Positions 1-7,637 of a stretch of 19,831 bases of DNA are shown one piece after another. The DNA is from Sphingobium sp. (GTDB lineage: Bacteria > Pseudomonadota > Alphaproteobacteria > Sphingomonadales > Sphingomonadaceae). The notes under the pieces were generated by a model. The model saw only the letters and a program-made list of their open reading frames with translations, searched no databases and had not been told where the DNA came from. The position numbers and the translations under genes are program-made. The stretch's first letter is position 1, and the number at the start of each line of letters is the position of its first letter. The stretch spans positions 1 to 19,831 of the forward strand of contig NZ_QFOA01000062.1 in assembly GCF_003248505.1 (NCBI RefSeq). Direction: 5' to 3'.

Positions 1-78
1 TCCGCGGCAGGCGCGAGCGGACCAATGGGAACGGAATTCGAGGATGAAAGCCCGAACGCTGCGCAAATTGCCTCTTGA
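1..78 (+). CDS. 3' end of an upstream tra gene, possibly traE (partial)
   Basis: The first 78 bases read openly in frame 1 to a TGA at 76-78, giving an acidic tail that ends ESPNAAQIAS. In F-type operons the gene before traK is traE, a bitopic inner-membrane pilus assembly protein, and F TraE also ends in an acidic stretch. That positional argument is the only support. Frame 3 is the alternative: its TGA at 45-47 would overlap an ATG at 44 in the traK frame. I prefer frame 1 because the traK start at 101 has a much better ribosome binding site. Too little sequence is present to identify the protein itself. Confidence 0.3.
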   Translation, partial: SAAGASGPMGTEFEDESPNAAQIAS

Positions 79-89
79 TTCCTTTCATT

Positions 90-93
90 GGAG
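90..93 (+). promoter_or_regulatory. Ribosome binding site that decides the traK start
   Basis: GGAG at 90-93 lies seven bases before the ATG at 101. The upstream in-frame ATG at 44 has no properly spaced Shine-Dalgarno and would put a 19-residue non-signal extension before a good signal peptide. This site favours 101 as the start. Confidence 0.6.
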
Positions 94-100
94 AATTTCA

Positions 101-883
101 ATGCCGAGATTCGGTAGAAGGAGCCGTGTGCGCCTATCGGCGCTTGCCTGCGGCCTCGCCGCGCTGACGGCTGCTGCGCCGGCAGTCGCCCAATCTATCG
201 CAGCGCTGCCCGATCAGACCAGCCGCGTCCGGCTCTCGAACCGCGACGTCAATCACGTCGTCTGCGTCGGCGGCGACATCGAGGACGTCAAATTTTCGGC
301 CGAGAAGGGTCTCGCCGTCGAGCGCGGCGGCTCGGACGCCTGGGTCAAGTTCCTGTTGCTCGAGACCGACGATATGGGGGCCAAGACGCGCACCTATGTG
401 ACGACGCCGTCCGAGTTCTTCGTCTCGTGCAACGGCGCGATCTACCCGCTCTATGCGGAGCCCGCCGATATCCCGGCGCAAACCGTCACCCTGGTGCCCG
501 GCGCCACCCAGCGGGCGCGGGCGAACGACGCGCTGCTTGGACCCCTAGTCGAGGAGGAGCGCGCGGTCGGGATCGTCCTCGCGCTCCTTCAGGACCGCGT
601 TCCCGCATCGTTCACCGAGGTGGCGCCAAGCCGCGAGCGGCTGACGCTCCCCGACCTTCCCGGCGTTCAGATTGGCGAACGACGGCGGCTCGCGATCGAA
701 GGTGCCGGGCTCTCGGCCAGCGAGTATCTGGTGAGCAGTACGGACGCGGTGTCGCTTGAGGAGCGCGCCTTCCTCGATGGCGCGTTCGGGCCGGACATCT
801 TCGCGGTGACGCTCGACCGGCTCACGCTGGCTCCAAGCCAGAGCGCGCGCCTTATCGTCGTGCGCCGGAGTATCGCACAATGA
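101..883 (+). CDS. traK: TraK, secretin-like component of the F-type T4SS outer-membrane core
   Basis: TraK is the VirB9-like protein that joins the lipoprotein TraV and the inner-membrane TraB to form the envelope-spanning channel. The product is 260 residues (F TraK is 242). Residues 1 to about 30 form a signal peptide: a basic start (PRFGRRSRVR), a hydrophobic Ala/Leu core, and cleavage near AVAQ. The rest is beta-rich with few cysteines. The C-terminal 40 residues carry the family pattern of an acidic, aromatic loop (EERAFLDGAFGPD) followed by LTLAPSQSARLIVVR, resembling the VirB9/TraK C-terminal domain. The gene ends in ATGA, overlapping the traB start by 4 bp, and traB, traV and traC follow in the classic F order. 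Identification rests on the fold-like pattern plus strong context. An earlier ATG at 44 exists but is less likely. Confidence 0.85.
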   Translation: MPRFGRRSRVRLSALACGLAALTAAAPAVAQSIAALPDQTSRVRLSNRDVNHVVCVGGDIEDVKFSAEKGLAVERGGSDAWVKFLLLETDDMGAKTRTYVTTPSEFFVSCNGAIYPLYAEPADIPAQTVTLVPGATQRARANDALLGPLVEEERAVGIVLALLQDRVPASFTEVAPSRERLTLPDLPGVQIGERRRLAIEGAGLSASEYLVSSTDAVSLEERAFLDGAFGPDIFAVTLDRLTLAPSQSARLIVVRRSIAQ

Positions 884-2190
884 GCGCCGGCCCCGACACC
901 GGTGCACCCGAGCCAGCGCCGCTTCCCGAACGCCATGACGCCGCGGCGGGCGCAGCACTCGACAGCGGCGCCGATCGTCCGGCACTGCTCGATCTGCGAT
1001 CGCAATGGTCCCGCCTCACCTCCGATCAACGGCTCCGTGCCAAACAGATCAGCGTGGCGGCGACGATCGCGGTGCTGGGCTATGGTCTTTATTCCGCAAG
1101 TTCGAGCGGCACCAAGGAACAAGCGCCGGTGCCCGAAGCCTCGAAGCTCGACATGGGCGCGGGGCTCCGTGGCGACAGTCTCGAGCTGAAGATGCGGGGC
1201 GACCTGCAGAAGATCCTCGACGGCCAGTCGCTGCTCGGCGAGCGCGTGACCGCCATCGAAGAAGGCAAGATCGCCCCCGGTGGGACCGCGGGGCACGCCC
1301 CTCCCGACGGCACCGACGCGGGTCTGCCCCCGGCTCTGCCTGGCGAGGTCCCGGCCTATCCGCCTGCGCCGCCCGAGGCGAGCGGCGAGGCTGGGTCGCT
1401 GCCCCCACCGCCTGCGGCGCCTTCCGCACCTCCCGCCCCGCCCGCGCCGCCGACCGAGCGGCAGGTCGGCGCGATCGGCGCGGCGATCTCCGCGCCAGCG
1501 AGCGAGGGAGGCGCAGCCGGCGGGGCGCGGTCAAAAAAAGCCAATCGCACGATCTATTTGCCGCCTGGTTTCATGAAGGCGCGGCTTCTGACCGGAGTGG
1601 ACGCACTCGCGAGCCGCGATGCGACGAGCAATCCCGAACCGATCATCGCGCGTGTTCAGGCGCCCGCCGTCCTGCCGAATGACGTGAAGGCAAACCTGTC
1701 CGGATGCTTCGTAATCGGCAACGCGACCGGAAGCCTCGCGAAGGAGCGGGTCGAGATCCAGCTCGTTTCGATCTCCTGCGTCGATTTCGACGAACATGCC
1801 GTGGTCGACCAGCCGATCAAGGGCTTCTTCGTCGACGCGGATGGCAAGAAGGGCCTGTCCGGCAAGGTCGTGACCCGCGCCGGGGCGACCCTCGCGCGCT
1901 CGTTCATTGCCGGCACGATCGCGGGCATCTCCCAGTCGGTCGAAGGCACGTTCGGCGACGTCTCGACATCGGCTCTCGGCAGCGTGCGCACGCTCGATGC
2001 GGGAGACGCGGCCAAATCAGGCGTCGCCTCCGGGCTCTCGCGCTCCTCGGACAAACTCACCGATTTCTATCTCGATCTCGCCCGTCAGGCGGGCCCGGTG
2101 GTCGAGGTGGGGGCCGCGAAGGATGTCGTGGTCGTCATCCAGGAGGGCCTCGCCCTCGAAATCAAACCCTCGGTCGGAGCAAAGTTCTGA
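880..2190 (+). CDS. traB: TraB, VirB10-like inner-membrane channel scaffold
   Basis: TraB spans the periplasm, anchored in the inner membrane and reaching the TraK/TraV ring. The 436-residue product has a cytoplasmic N-terminus of about 55 residues and one membrane segment at roughly 56-74 (ISVAATIAVLGYGLYSA). A short, possibly coiled-coil stretch follows around 95-130. A strongly proline-rich periplasmic linker lies at about 149-191 (runs such as PPPPAAPSAPPAPPAPP). The C-terminal VirB10/TrbI beta-barrel domain runs from about 224 to 430, with GKKGLSGKVVTRAGATLARS at 322-341. Two cysteines (276 and 300) lie in that domain. F TraB is 475 residues, so the length is normal. It overlaps traK by 4 bp and its TGA touches the next reading frame, consistent with coupling. 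GGAG at 867-870 is a suitable ribosome binding site. Confidence 0.93.
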   Translation: MSAGPDTGAPEPAPLPERHDAAAGAALDSGADRPALLDLRSQWSRLTSDQRLRAKQISVAATIAVLGYGLYSASSSGTKEQAPVPEASKLDMGAGLRGDSLELKMRGDLQKILDGQSLLGERVTAIEEGKIAPGGTAGHAPPDGTDAGLPPALPGEVPAYPPAPPEASGEAGSLPPPPAAPSAPPAPPAPPTERQVGAIGAAISAPASEGGAAGGARSKKANRTIYLPPGFMKARLLTGVDALASRDATSNPEPIIARVQAPAVLPNDVKANLSGCFVIGNATGSLAKERVEIQLVSISCVDFDEHAVVDQPIKGFFVDADGKKGLSGKVVTRAGATLARSFIAGTIAGISQSVEGTFGDVSTSALGSVRTLDAGDAAKSGVASGLSRSSDKLTDFYLDLARQAGPVVEVGAAKDVVVVIQEGLALEIKPSVGAKF

Positions 2191-2212
2191 TGCGCCGCCC
2201 GCCCGTCTTCCA

Positions 2213-2217
2213 GGGAG
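2213..2217 (+). promoter_or_regulatory. Ribosome binding site favouring the internal traV start
   Basis: GGGAG is placed eight bases before the ATG at 2226, which gives a compact lipoprotein signal. The ATG at 2190 has GGAG at 2176-2179, ten bases upstream, so it cannot be excluded. Confidence 0.5.
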
Positions 2218-2225
2218 CCCCCGCC

Positions 2226-2849
2226 ATGCCAAGATTTCCCTCGCGCGCAGGCGCGCTCGCGCTCGCCGGCGCCAGCCTCCTCCTTTCGGGATGCGCGACG
2301 ATGGGGTCGCTCATGTCGCCCTATCCGGAGAAGTTCAGCTGCAAGAATGACGACCATGGCCAATGCATCCATCCTGAGCGGGCTTATGAGGATGCGGTTG
2401 CGGGTGTCGCCTCGACATCCGACCCGGCGGTCACCAACGACCGCAAGAAGCTCCGCGACCAGTCAGCCGAAGCCCGCGTGCGGGGCAGGGGCAAGGCCGC
2501 GGTCCCGAGCGCCTATGCCGGATATCGCGCCAGCGTCTATCAGGAGCTCAAGGGCCTGATCGAAGCGCCGGTGACGCCGATGCTCAAGCCCGCCCGGACG
2601 ATCCGCACGCTGATCCTGCCCTATGCCGACAGGCAACGGCCCGACCGGCTCTACATGCCTCGCTACGTTTACTCGATCGTCGACAAGCCCGTCTGGGTGG
2701 TCGGCGGCACCCTCGTCGCGCCGCCCAGCCAGGCCGCCAGCGCGCCGATCCTGGGCCAGGTCCGGGAGTCGGCCGCGGTGGCCGATGGCGCGGAGGAGGC
2801 GGCGCATGCCGTGGCTGGGACCCGCGCGCTGACGGAACCGAAGCAATGA
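2226..2849 (+). CDS. traV: TraV, outer-membrane lipoprotein of the core complex
   Basis: TraV is the VirB7-like lipoprotein that fixes the TraK ring to the outer membrane. From the ATG at 2226 the product is 207 residues (F TraV is 171). It begins with a lipoprotein signal ending in the lipobox LLSG-Cys23, so Cys23 would be lipidated. A conserved cysteine pair follows in KFSCKNDDHGQCIHPERAY, matching the TraV family pattern of Cys, short spacer, Cys, then a P-x-x-AY motif. GGGAG at 2213-2217 sits eight bases before this ATG. An ATG at 2190 overlapping the traB stop would add 12 residues before the signal peptide and is a possible alternative. The stop overlaps traC by 4 bp. Confidence 0.9.
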   Translation: MPRFPSRAGALALAGASLLLSGCATMGSLMSPYPEKFSCKNDDHGQCIHPERAYEDAVAGVASTSDPAVTNDRKKLRDQSAEARVRGRGKAAVPSAYAGYRASVYQELKGLIEAPVTPMLKPARTIRTLILPYADRQRPDRLYMPRYVYSIVDKPVWVVGGTLVAPPSQAASAPILGQVRESAAVADGAEEAAHAVAGTRALTEPKQ

Positions 2850-5365
2850 GCGGTCCCGGCAGCAGGAACGGGGGGCTCACCTATGCGCGCCTCCGCAACG
2901 CGGTCCGCCGCGACGCCTATTCGGATTATCTGCCGCTGGTTGCCTGGGACGAGGAGACCGAGGCCTTCCTGTGCATCGACGATTGCTGGGGCCATGCCTG
3001 GGAGATCGTGCCGACCGCGTATATGTTCGCGCACGTCCAGGGAGCACTGCAGGGCCTTCTCAATATCCACTTCCCGGATGGCACGGTCCTCCAGCTCCAC
3101 ACCTTTGCCGACCCGCTGATCGACGACGCGCTCGACGCCTTTCTCGACCTCAAGACCCGCGACGATCCGCTGATCCAGGCCTCGGCGCGCCATACCCGCG
3201 AATATCTCAGCCAAGGACGACACGGCCTGAAAGCCCTGCACGGCATCCCGGTGCGCAACTTCCGCACTTTGCTGTCGATCAAGACGCGCCGCCCCCTCGG
3301 CGAGGATCTTCGGCGCCAGGTGGAAGAACAGCTCGCCAAGCTCGGCATCCGCCGGCTCCCCCCTGAAGAGATGGTCGCTTTCTACCGACGCATTTTCAAC
3401 GGCGTCGCCCGGCCCGCACCCGGCGTCTTCGCCGATGGCGCGACGATCGGCGCGCCATCGCTCGCCAAGCAGATCATTGATGCGGGACCGGACCTGGTGT
3501 TCGAGGGCCAGGAGGTCTTTCTCGGCGACCAGGTCGCGCGATGCCTGACGCCCAAGGCGCCCGCCCGCCGGATCACCGCGGAACGCGCCAACCGGCTGCT
3601 CGGCGGCATGCGCGGCTCGGCCGAGGACAGCGACCAGATCGGCGGCCCGTTCCTCTACACGCTCAACATCCTGTTCGATCATTCGCAGTTCGAGATTCAC
3701 AAGCGCGCGCAGATCCTCTCGGCGCAGAAAGCGGCGGGCTCGTTCGCGGTGGAGGTCGGCAAGCAGATTGAGGAGATCGGCTGGATCCTGGACGAGGCGG
3801 GCAATTCCAAGTTCGTCCGCGTCATTCCGACGATCTGGGTGTTCGGCCGCGACCGTGCCCATGCCCGCGATCTCGCCGCGCGCGCCAAGCGCCTGTGGGA
3901 AGGCGAACCGCTGCCCTTCTCGATGCAGGAAGAGAGCTATCTCAACCCGACCTTGCTGACGATGAGCCTGCCGTTCGGGCTCTATCCGGACCGCACGACG
4001 ATGCGCATGCTCGAGCGTGACTTCCGCATGCCGGTGAAGGCGGCGGTGCTGATGGCGCCGATCCAGACCGACTTCCGCGGCGGCGGGCGCCCTGCCCTCC
4101 TTTATACGGGCCGCAAGGGTCAGCTGATCACGCTCGATCTCTTCGATCCCCGCATCAACAATTACAACTTCATCGTCTCGGCCGAATCCGGCGCGGGCAA
4201 GAGCTTCCTGCTCAACAATCTGTGCCAGCAATATTACGCTTGCGGCGCGCTGATCCGGATCATCGATATCGGCGGGAGCTATCGCAAACTCTGCACGCTT
4301 TGCTCGGGTCGCTATATCGACATCGGCGAGGAGCAGCTCGTCCTCAATCCTTTCGACATGGGGCTTGCGCTCGACGGCGACGACAAACAGTCCGCCATCA
4401 CCATGGCGGTCGCGATCGTCGCCGAGATGGCGAACGCCTCGACCCGCAAGGGCGTCACGACGTCCGAATGGAATTTGCTGAAGTCGGCGGTCCAATGGAC
4501 GATCGATACAGGCCGCGCCGACCACGGCATCGATTCGGTGCGCGAATGGCTCGGCACCTATCCGGCCCATGCCGGCAGCGATCTCGACCGGGTCGAGCAT
4601 CTCGTGCCGACGTCGCGCGAACTGGCGTTCAACCTGCGCGATTTCGGGTCGGACGGCGCCTACGGCCATTATTTCAACGGCCCCTCGACGCTCGACATTC
4701 GAAATGACGAGTTCGTCGTGCTCGAGCTCGAGCGCCTGAAGTCCATGCCCGATCTCTTCAACGTGATCGTGATGGTCGTGGTGAACGCGGTCACGCAGGA
4801 GCTTTATCTCTCCGCCCGCGATCGGCCGCGCTTTGTGCTCTGCGACGAAGCTGCGCAGTTCATGACCCGCACCGAAGGCCAGGATCTGAGCCGCCTCGCC
4901 GAAGCATTCGGCCAGGGCTATCGGCGCGCGCGCAAATATCGCGGCTCGTTCGGTATCGTCCTCCAGTCGATGAATGACCTGACCCTGTTCGGCGGCACCG
5001 GCCAGGTCATCCTCGAAAATGCTGCGACGCGTTTCCTGCTCCAGGGCTCGACCTATGACCGCGCGGTCGAGAACAAGATCCTCGACTATTCCGGGTTCGT
5101 CCTCGACCTGCTGAAGTCGGTCCGCAACTCCAAACCCAATTACAGCGAAGTCTTCATCGACTCGCCGCTCGGTCTCGGCATCGCACGGCTCGTCGTCGAT
5201 CCCTTCTCCTACTGGATCAACACGTCGGCCCCGGACGAGGTCGCCGCTTTCGAAGCGTTGCTCCGGCATGGGCTCTCGCCCCTGGAGGCGGTGTGCCGGC
5301 TCGCCGGCGTCGATCCCGCCGAAATCCTCGGACCGGCGGGCCCGGTCGCCCAGGCTGCGGAGTGA
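2846..5365 (+). CDS. traC: TraC, VirB4-type ATPase for F-pilus assembly
   Basis: TraC is the hexameric cytoplasmic ATPase docked at the inner-membrane base of the channel, needed for pilus assembly. The product is 839 residues (F TraC is 875). The N-terminal half (about 1-420) is the TraC/VirB4 domain. The Walker A motif is at 446-453 (AESGAGKS), preceded by the family-typical NNYNFIVS. The Walker B motif is RFVLCDEAAQF with Asp667-Glu668. Downstream, KYRGSFGIVLQSMNDL and the following segment resemble the motor motifs of VirB4/HerA ATPases. The start overlaps the traV stop in ATGA. No frameshift or missing catalytic residue is seen, so the enzyme looks intact. High GC creates an 866-codon open frame on the opposite strand, which I treat as an artefact. 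Confidence 0.97.
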   Translation: MSGPGSRNGGLTYARLRNAVRRDAYSDYLPLVAWDEETEAFLCIDDCWGHAWEIVPTAYMFAHVQGALQGLLNIHFPDGTVLQLHTFADPLIDDALDAFLDLKTRDDPLIQASARHTREYLSQGRHGLKALHGIPVRNFRTLLSIKTRRPLGEDLRRQVEEQLAKLGIRRLPPEEMVAFYRRIFNGVARPAPGVFADGATIGAPSLAKQIIDAGPDLVFEGQEVFLGDQVARCLTPKAPARRITAERANRLLGGMRGSAEDSDQIGGPFLYTLNILFDHSQFEIHKRAQILSAQKAAGSFAVEVGKQIEEIGWILDEAGNSKFVRVIPTIWVFGRDRAHARDLAARAKRLWEGEPLPFSMQEESYLNPTLLTMSLPFGLYPDRTTMRMLERDFRMPVKAAVLMAPIQTDFRGGGRPALLYTGRKGQLITLDLFDPRINNYNFIVSAESGAGKSFLLNNLCQQYYACGALIRIIDIGGSYRKLCTLCSGRYIDIGEEQLVLNPFDMGLALDGDDKQSAITMAVAIVAEMANASTRKGVTTSEWNLLKSAVQWTIDTGRADHGIDSVREWLGTYPAHAGSDLDRVEHLVPTSRELAFNLRDFGSDGAYGHYFNGPSTLDIRNDEFVVLELERLKSMPDLFNVIVMVVVNAVTQELYLSARDRPRFVLCDEAAQFMTRTEGQDLSRLAEAFGQGYRRARKYRGSFGIVLQSMNDLTLFGGTGQVILENAATRFLLQGSTYDRAVENKILDYSGFVLDLLKSVRNSKPNYSEVFIDSPLGLGIARLVVDPFSYWINTSAPDEVAAFEALLRHGLSPLEAVCRLAGVDPAEILGPAGPVAQAAE

Positions 5366-5370
5366 TGGCC

Positions 5371-5700
5371 ATGGTCCGCCCCACGAGACCGCACCCCGAT
5401 CAGCTGCCGCTCTCGCTCGGCTCGGAGGATGAGCTCGAAGCGATCATCGAAGCGCGCGTCGCCGCGCGGTGCGAGGCCGAGTCCTTCGTCTGGAAGTTTC
5501 GGCTTGTCGCGATCGAGACCGTGCTGATGGGCGTGCTGATCGCTGCCGCCGGCATGGCACTCGATCAGCCCCCTGCCATGGTCGCCCGCGCGGCGCTGAT
5601 CGTGGCGGCCTCCTGTCTTGCCAGCGGGCTCCTGCTGCTGGGCCTCTCGGTCTGGAGCGCCCGCCTGCTCGCCCGCTTCAAGCAACGGAGGGCGTCATGA
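5371..5700 (+). CDS. Small two-helix membrane protein in the trbI position, function unknown
   Basis: I do not recognise the family. From the ATG at 5371 the product is 109 residues: an acidic, probably cytoplasmic N-terminus of about 40 residues (SEDELEAIIEARVAARCEAE, likely helical), membrane helices at roughly 46-64 and 72-97, and a basic end (ARFKQRRAS). GGAG at 5359-5362 sits eight bases before 5371. An ATG at 5365 overlapping the traC stop would add two residues but is too close to that site. In the F plasmid the gene between traC and traW is trbI, a single-pass protein with a periplasmic C-terminal part. This product has a different topology and no visible similarity, so it is at best a positional counterpart. 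It overlaps the next gene by 4 bp, so the two are probably made together. Confidence 0.75.
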   Translation: MVRPTRPHPDQLPLSLGSEDELEAIIEARVAARCEAESFVWKFRLVAIETVLMGVLIAAAGMALDQPPAMVARAALIVAASCLASGLLLLGLSVWSARLLARFKQRRAS

Positions 5701-5930
5701 GTGGCTTGCTCTCGGGGAAACCCTCGCCCGGTTCGGTGCGCCTCGCCGTCGGCGGCTTCGTCCTGCTGTTCGTGCAGACTTATCTGCTGATGCTTGCACC
5801 GGGTGTGGCCGAGCGGCTGGGGCTGATGGTCTGGATCGTGACCTTCGTGTCCGGCGCTTCCTTCATCGGCGCGCTCGTCGGTCCGCCCGATACTCCCACC
5901 ACACCCTGGAGGCGCCGCCATGGCCGCTGA
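5697..5930 (+). CDS. Very small two-helix membrane protein between traC and traW, function unknown
   Basis: The product is 77 residues with two hydrophobic segments, about 16-34 (LAVGGFVLLFVQTYLLML) and 41-62 (LGLMVWIVTFVSGASFIGAL), then a proline-containing tail ending in WRRRHGR. There is no signal peptidase site and no recognisable motif. The start codon overlaps the previous stop in ATGA, with a purine-rich site (CGGAGGG) just upstream. Its own 3' end overlaps traW by 11 bases. The tight nesting between two essential tra genes argues that it is translated and works in the inner membrane with the transfer apparatus. It could be an assembly cofactor for TraC or the pilin, but that is speculation. 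Confidence 0.7.
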   Translation: MSGLLSGKPSPGSVRLAVGGFVLLFVQTYLLMLAPGVAERLGLMVWIVTFVSGASFIGALVGPPDTPTTPWRRRHGR

Positions 5931-6627
5931 TCTCCCCTTCCCGCCCCGCGCCCGTCGCGTGGCGCTTGGCCAGGCCGCGACCGTCGCGCTGCTCGTCGTG
6001 GCCGCCGGCACCATCGCCATCGCCGCCGACGCCCAGACTGCACAGTCAGCTCCGACGGCACGCAGCACGATCGGGCGGACCTGGCCGATTGCCGAGCCCG
6101 ATGCGCTGTCCGAGATCGAGGCCAAGGTTGCGACGCTGCCGCGCGACATGTCGAAGGCATTCGGTCCGCGCGACAAATGGAGCGCGCTCAAGTCCGCGCC
6201 GCTCGCGCCGGCGACTGCCGATCGCACCCGCACCGTCGTCCCCTTTTACACGCTCGATTTCGACATCACGCTGCCGGGCGGTAAGACGCTCTACCCCAAG
6301 GGCTTCACCTTCAACCCGCTGACCTTCGTGAAGCTGCCGCAGCGGCTTGTCGTCGTGCATCCGCGCGATCTCGCCTGGGCGCTGCGGACCGCGAGGCAGA
6401 GCGATTTCATCCTGCTGACCGCACTCGGACAAGAGAATGGCGATCCGATAACGCTGACCGAGAAGACGGGCCGCGCGATCTACATCCTCGAGGAGCGGGT
6501 CAAGGAACGGCTCGGCCTCACCGTCGCGCCCGTCGTGGTTGCGCAGGCGGGGCAGAAGCTTGTGCTCACCGAGTTCGGGCCGCGCAGTCGCAAACTGGCG
6601 GACATCGTACCGGGAGCAGCGCGATGA
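5920..6627 (+). CDS. traW: TraW, periplasmic F-pilus assembly protein
   Basis: TraW is a periplasmic protein needed for pilus assembly that interacts with TrbC in the F system. The product is 235 residues (F TraW is 210). The first 39 residues form a signal peptide: basic PPRARR, a hydrophobic core TVALLVVAAG, and cleavage near ADAQ. The family hallmark GRTWPIAEPD is at 52-61, followed by a helix (ALSEIEAKV). The middle of the protein has the TraW-type pattern of a beta strand, a YPKGFTFNPL turn, and a strand ending VVVHPRD. Unlike in some relatives, TraW is not fused to TrbC here. A TGGAGG-like site precedes the ATG, which lies inside the end of the preceding small gene. The stop overlaps traU by 4 bp. 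Confidence 0.9.
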   Translation: MAADLPFPPRARRVALGQAATVALLVVAAGTIAIAADAQTAQSAPTARSTIGRTWPIAEPDALSEIEAKVATLPRDMSKAFGPRDKWSALKSAPLAPATADRTRTVVPFYTLDFDITLPGGKTLYPKGFTFNPLTFVKLPQRLVVVHPRDLAWALRTARQSDFILLTALGQENGDPITLTEKTGRAIYILEERVKERLGLTVAPVVVAQAGQKLVLTEFGPRSRKLADIVPGAAR

Positions 6628-7637
6628 CTCGGCGCTGGCCCATCTTCCTCATCGGCATCGCCCTCGGCGTCGCCGCGTCGCTCGGCTGGCCGGGTCAGGC
6701 GCATGCCTCCAAATGCGAGAGCGGCGTCTTCAATCCGATCACCAAGGTCCGCTGGACCTGCATCTTCCCGATCACGGTCGGCGGCATCCGGGTCGGAAGC
6801 TACGACAAGCTCGACAAGGCGCTCGATGCGCAATCGGCGTCGAAGCCGCTCTGCGCGTGCCGAAAGGGCGTGCAGTTCTGGTTCGGGGTCAAGGTCTCCT
6901 ACTGGTCTCCCAACCGCATGGTCGATGTGGTGACCGAGCCCGGCTGCATGATGGCGCTCGGTGCCGATCTCATGAAGACGGGTGGCAGGCTGCAGGGCAG
7001 CCAGTCGTCGATCGCCGATGGCACCAACACGCGCAAGATGTTCGCACAGATGCATTATTACATCTCGCCGGTCTGGGCGATGCTCGACATGTTCACCGAT
7101 CTTCCCTGCCTGGAGGATGACGGGTTCGATGTCGCGCTGATCACCGAGGTGCTGCCAACGTGGCAGTCGGGGACACTCGGCGCGATCATCCAGCCCGAAG
7201 GCATTTTGTTCGGCAATCCCGCCGCGGGTCTCGCCTGCATGGGCGACAGCGCAGCAGCGGCTGCGGGCAACGTCATCGATCCCCTTTTCTGGTGCATGGG
7301 CAGCTGGGGCGCGACCTATCCGATCGCCGGCGATATCCATTTCGACGACAGTGTCGAGGCCTGGGCGGGGCTCGCCGCGCGCGGCACGTTCATGATGGGG
7401 CGGCTTGGCGCGCTCACAATTTCCTCGTCCGACGGCTGCTCGTTCAAACCCAGCCCGATCTGGACCAAGTCGCGCTACAAGCTCCAGCTGATGGAGCCGG
7501 TCAAGGGCGGCAAGTGCGTCAATATCGGCAGGCCCGGCTCGCTGTGGACCAGCGGCAAACACGCGCCGGGCAAGGACAATGCCCAGTTCATGCTCTTCGA
7601 GAAGGTGATCTGCTGCGCCGGGATCCCGGTGCCATGA
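6624..7637 (+). CDS. traU: TraU, cysteine-rich periplasmic protein for DNA transfer and pilus assembly
   Basis: TraU is a secreted, disulfide-rich protein required mainly for DNA transfer, with a lesser role in pilus formation. The 337-residue product matches F TraU (330). A signal peptide covers about residues 1-29 (FLIGIALGVAASLGW, ending GQAHA). The mature N-terminus has the family signature CESGVFNPIT followed by RWTCIFPITVGG (about 31-53). Further cysteines are spread along the chain and the end is ICCAGIPVP. The start overlaps traW in ATGA. The stop shares ATGA with the ATG at 7634 in the next frame. No anomalies were seen. The cysteine load links it to the thiol-disulfide proteins encoded downstream. 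Confidence 0.94.
   Translation: MTRRWPIFLIGIALGVAASLGWPGQAHASKCESGVFNPITKVRWTCIFPITVGGIRVGSYDKLDKALDAQSASKPLCACRKGVQFWFGVKVSYWSPNRMVDVVTEPGCMMALGADLMKTGGRLQGSQSSIADGTNTRKMFAQMHYYISPVWAMLDMFTDLPCLEDDGFDVALITEVLPTWQSGTLGAIIQPEGILFGNPAAGLACMGDSAAAAAGNVIDPLFWCMGSWGATYPIAGDIHFDDSVEAWAGLAARGTFMMGRLGALTISSSDGCSFKPSPIWTKSRYKLQLMEPVKGGKCVNIGRPGSLWTSGKHAPGKDNAQFMLFEKVICCAGIPVP

Noticed and set aside
44..100. Extended traK start at the ATG at 44
   Set aside because: It would place MKARTLRKLPLDSFHWRIS before a complete signal peptide and lacks a well-spaced ribosome binding site. The ATG at 101 has GGAG seven bases upstream.
1321..1460. C-rich, repeat-like stretch that might be a simple repeat or regulatory tract
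   Set aside because: It is in frame within traB and encodes the proline-rich periplasmic linker typical of VirB10/TraB proteins.
2669..5269. An 866-codon open frame on the minus strand opposite traC
   Set aside because: It mirrors traC codon by codon in a very GC-rich sequence where stop codons are rare in the antisense frame. The product is a monotonous Arg/Glu/Asp/Ala/Val mixture with no motif, while traC has complete Walker motifs.
7160..7633. Open extension of the TraN-like frame through the end of traU
   Set aside because: It overlaps the conserved coding frame of traU for over 470 bases, and its Arg/Gln-rich product looks like an out-of-frame translation.
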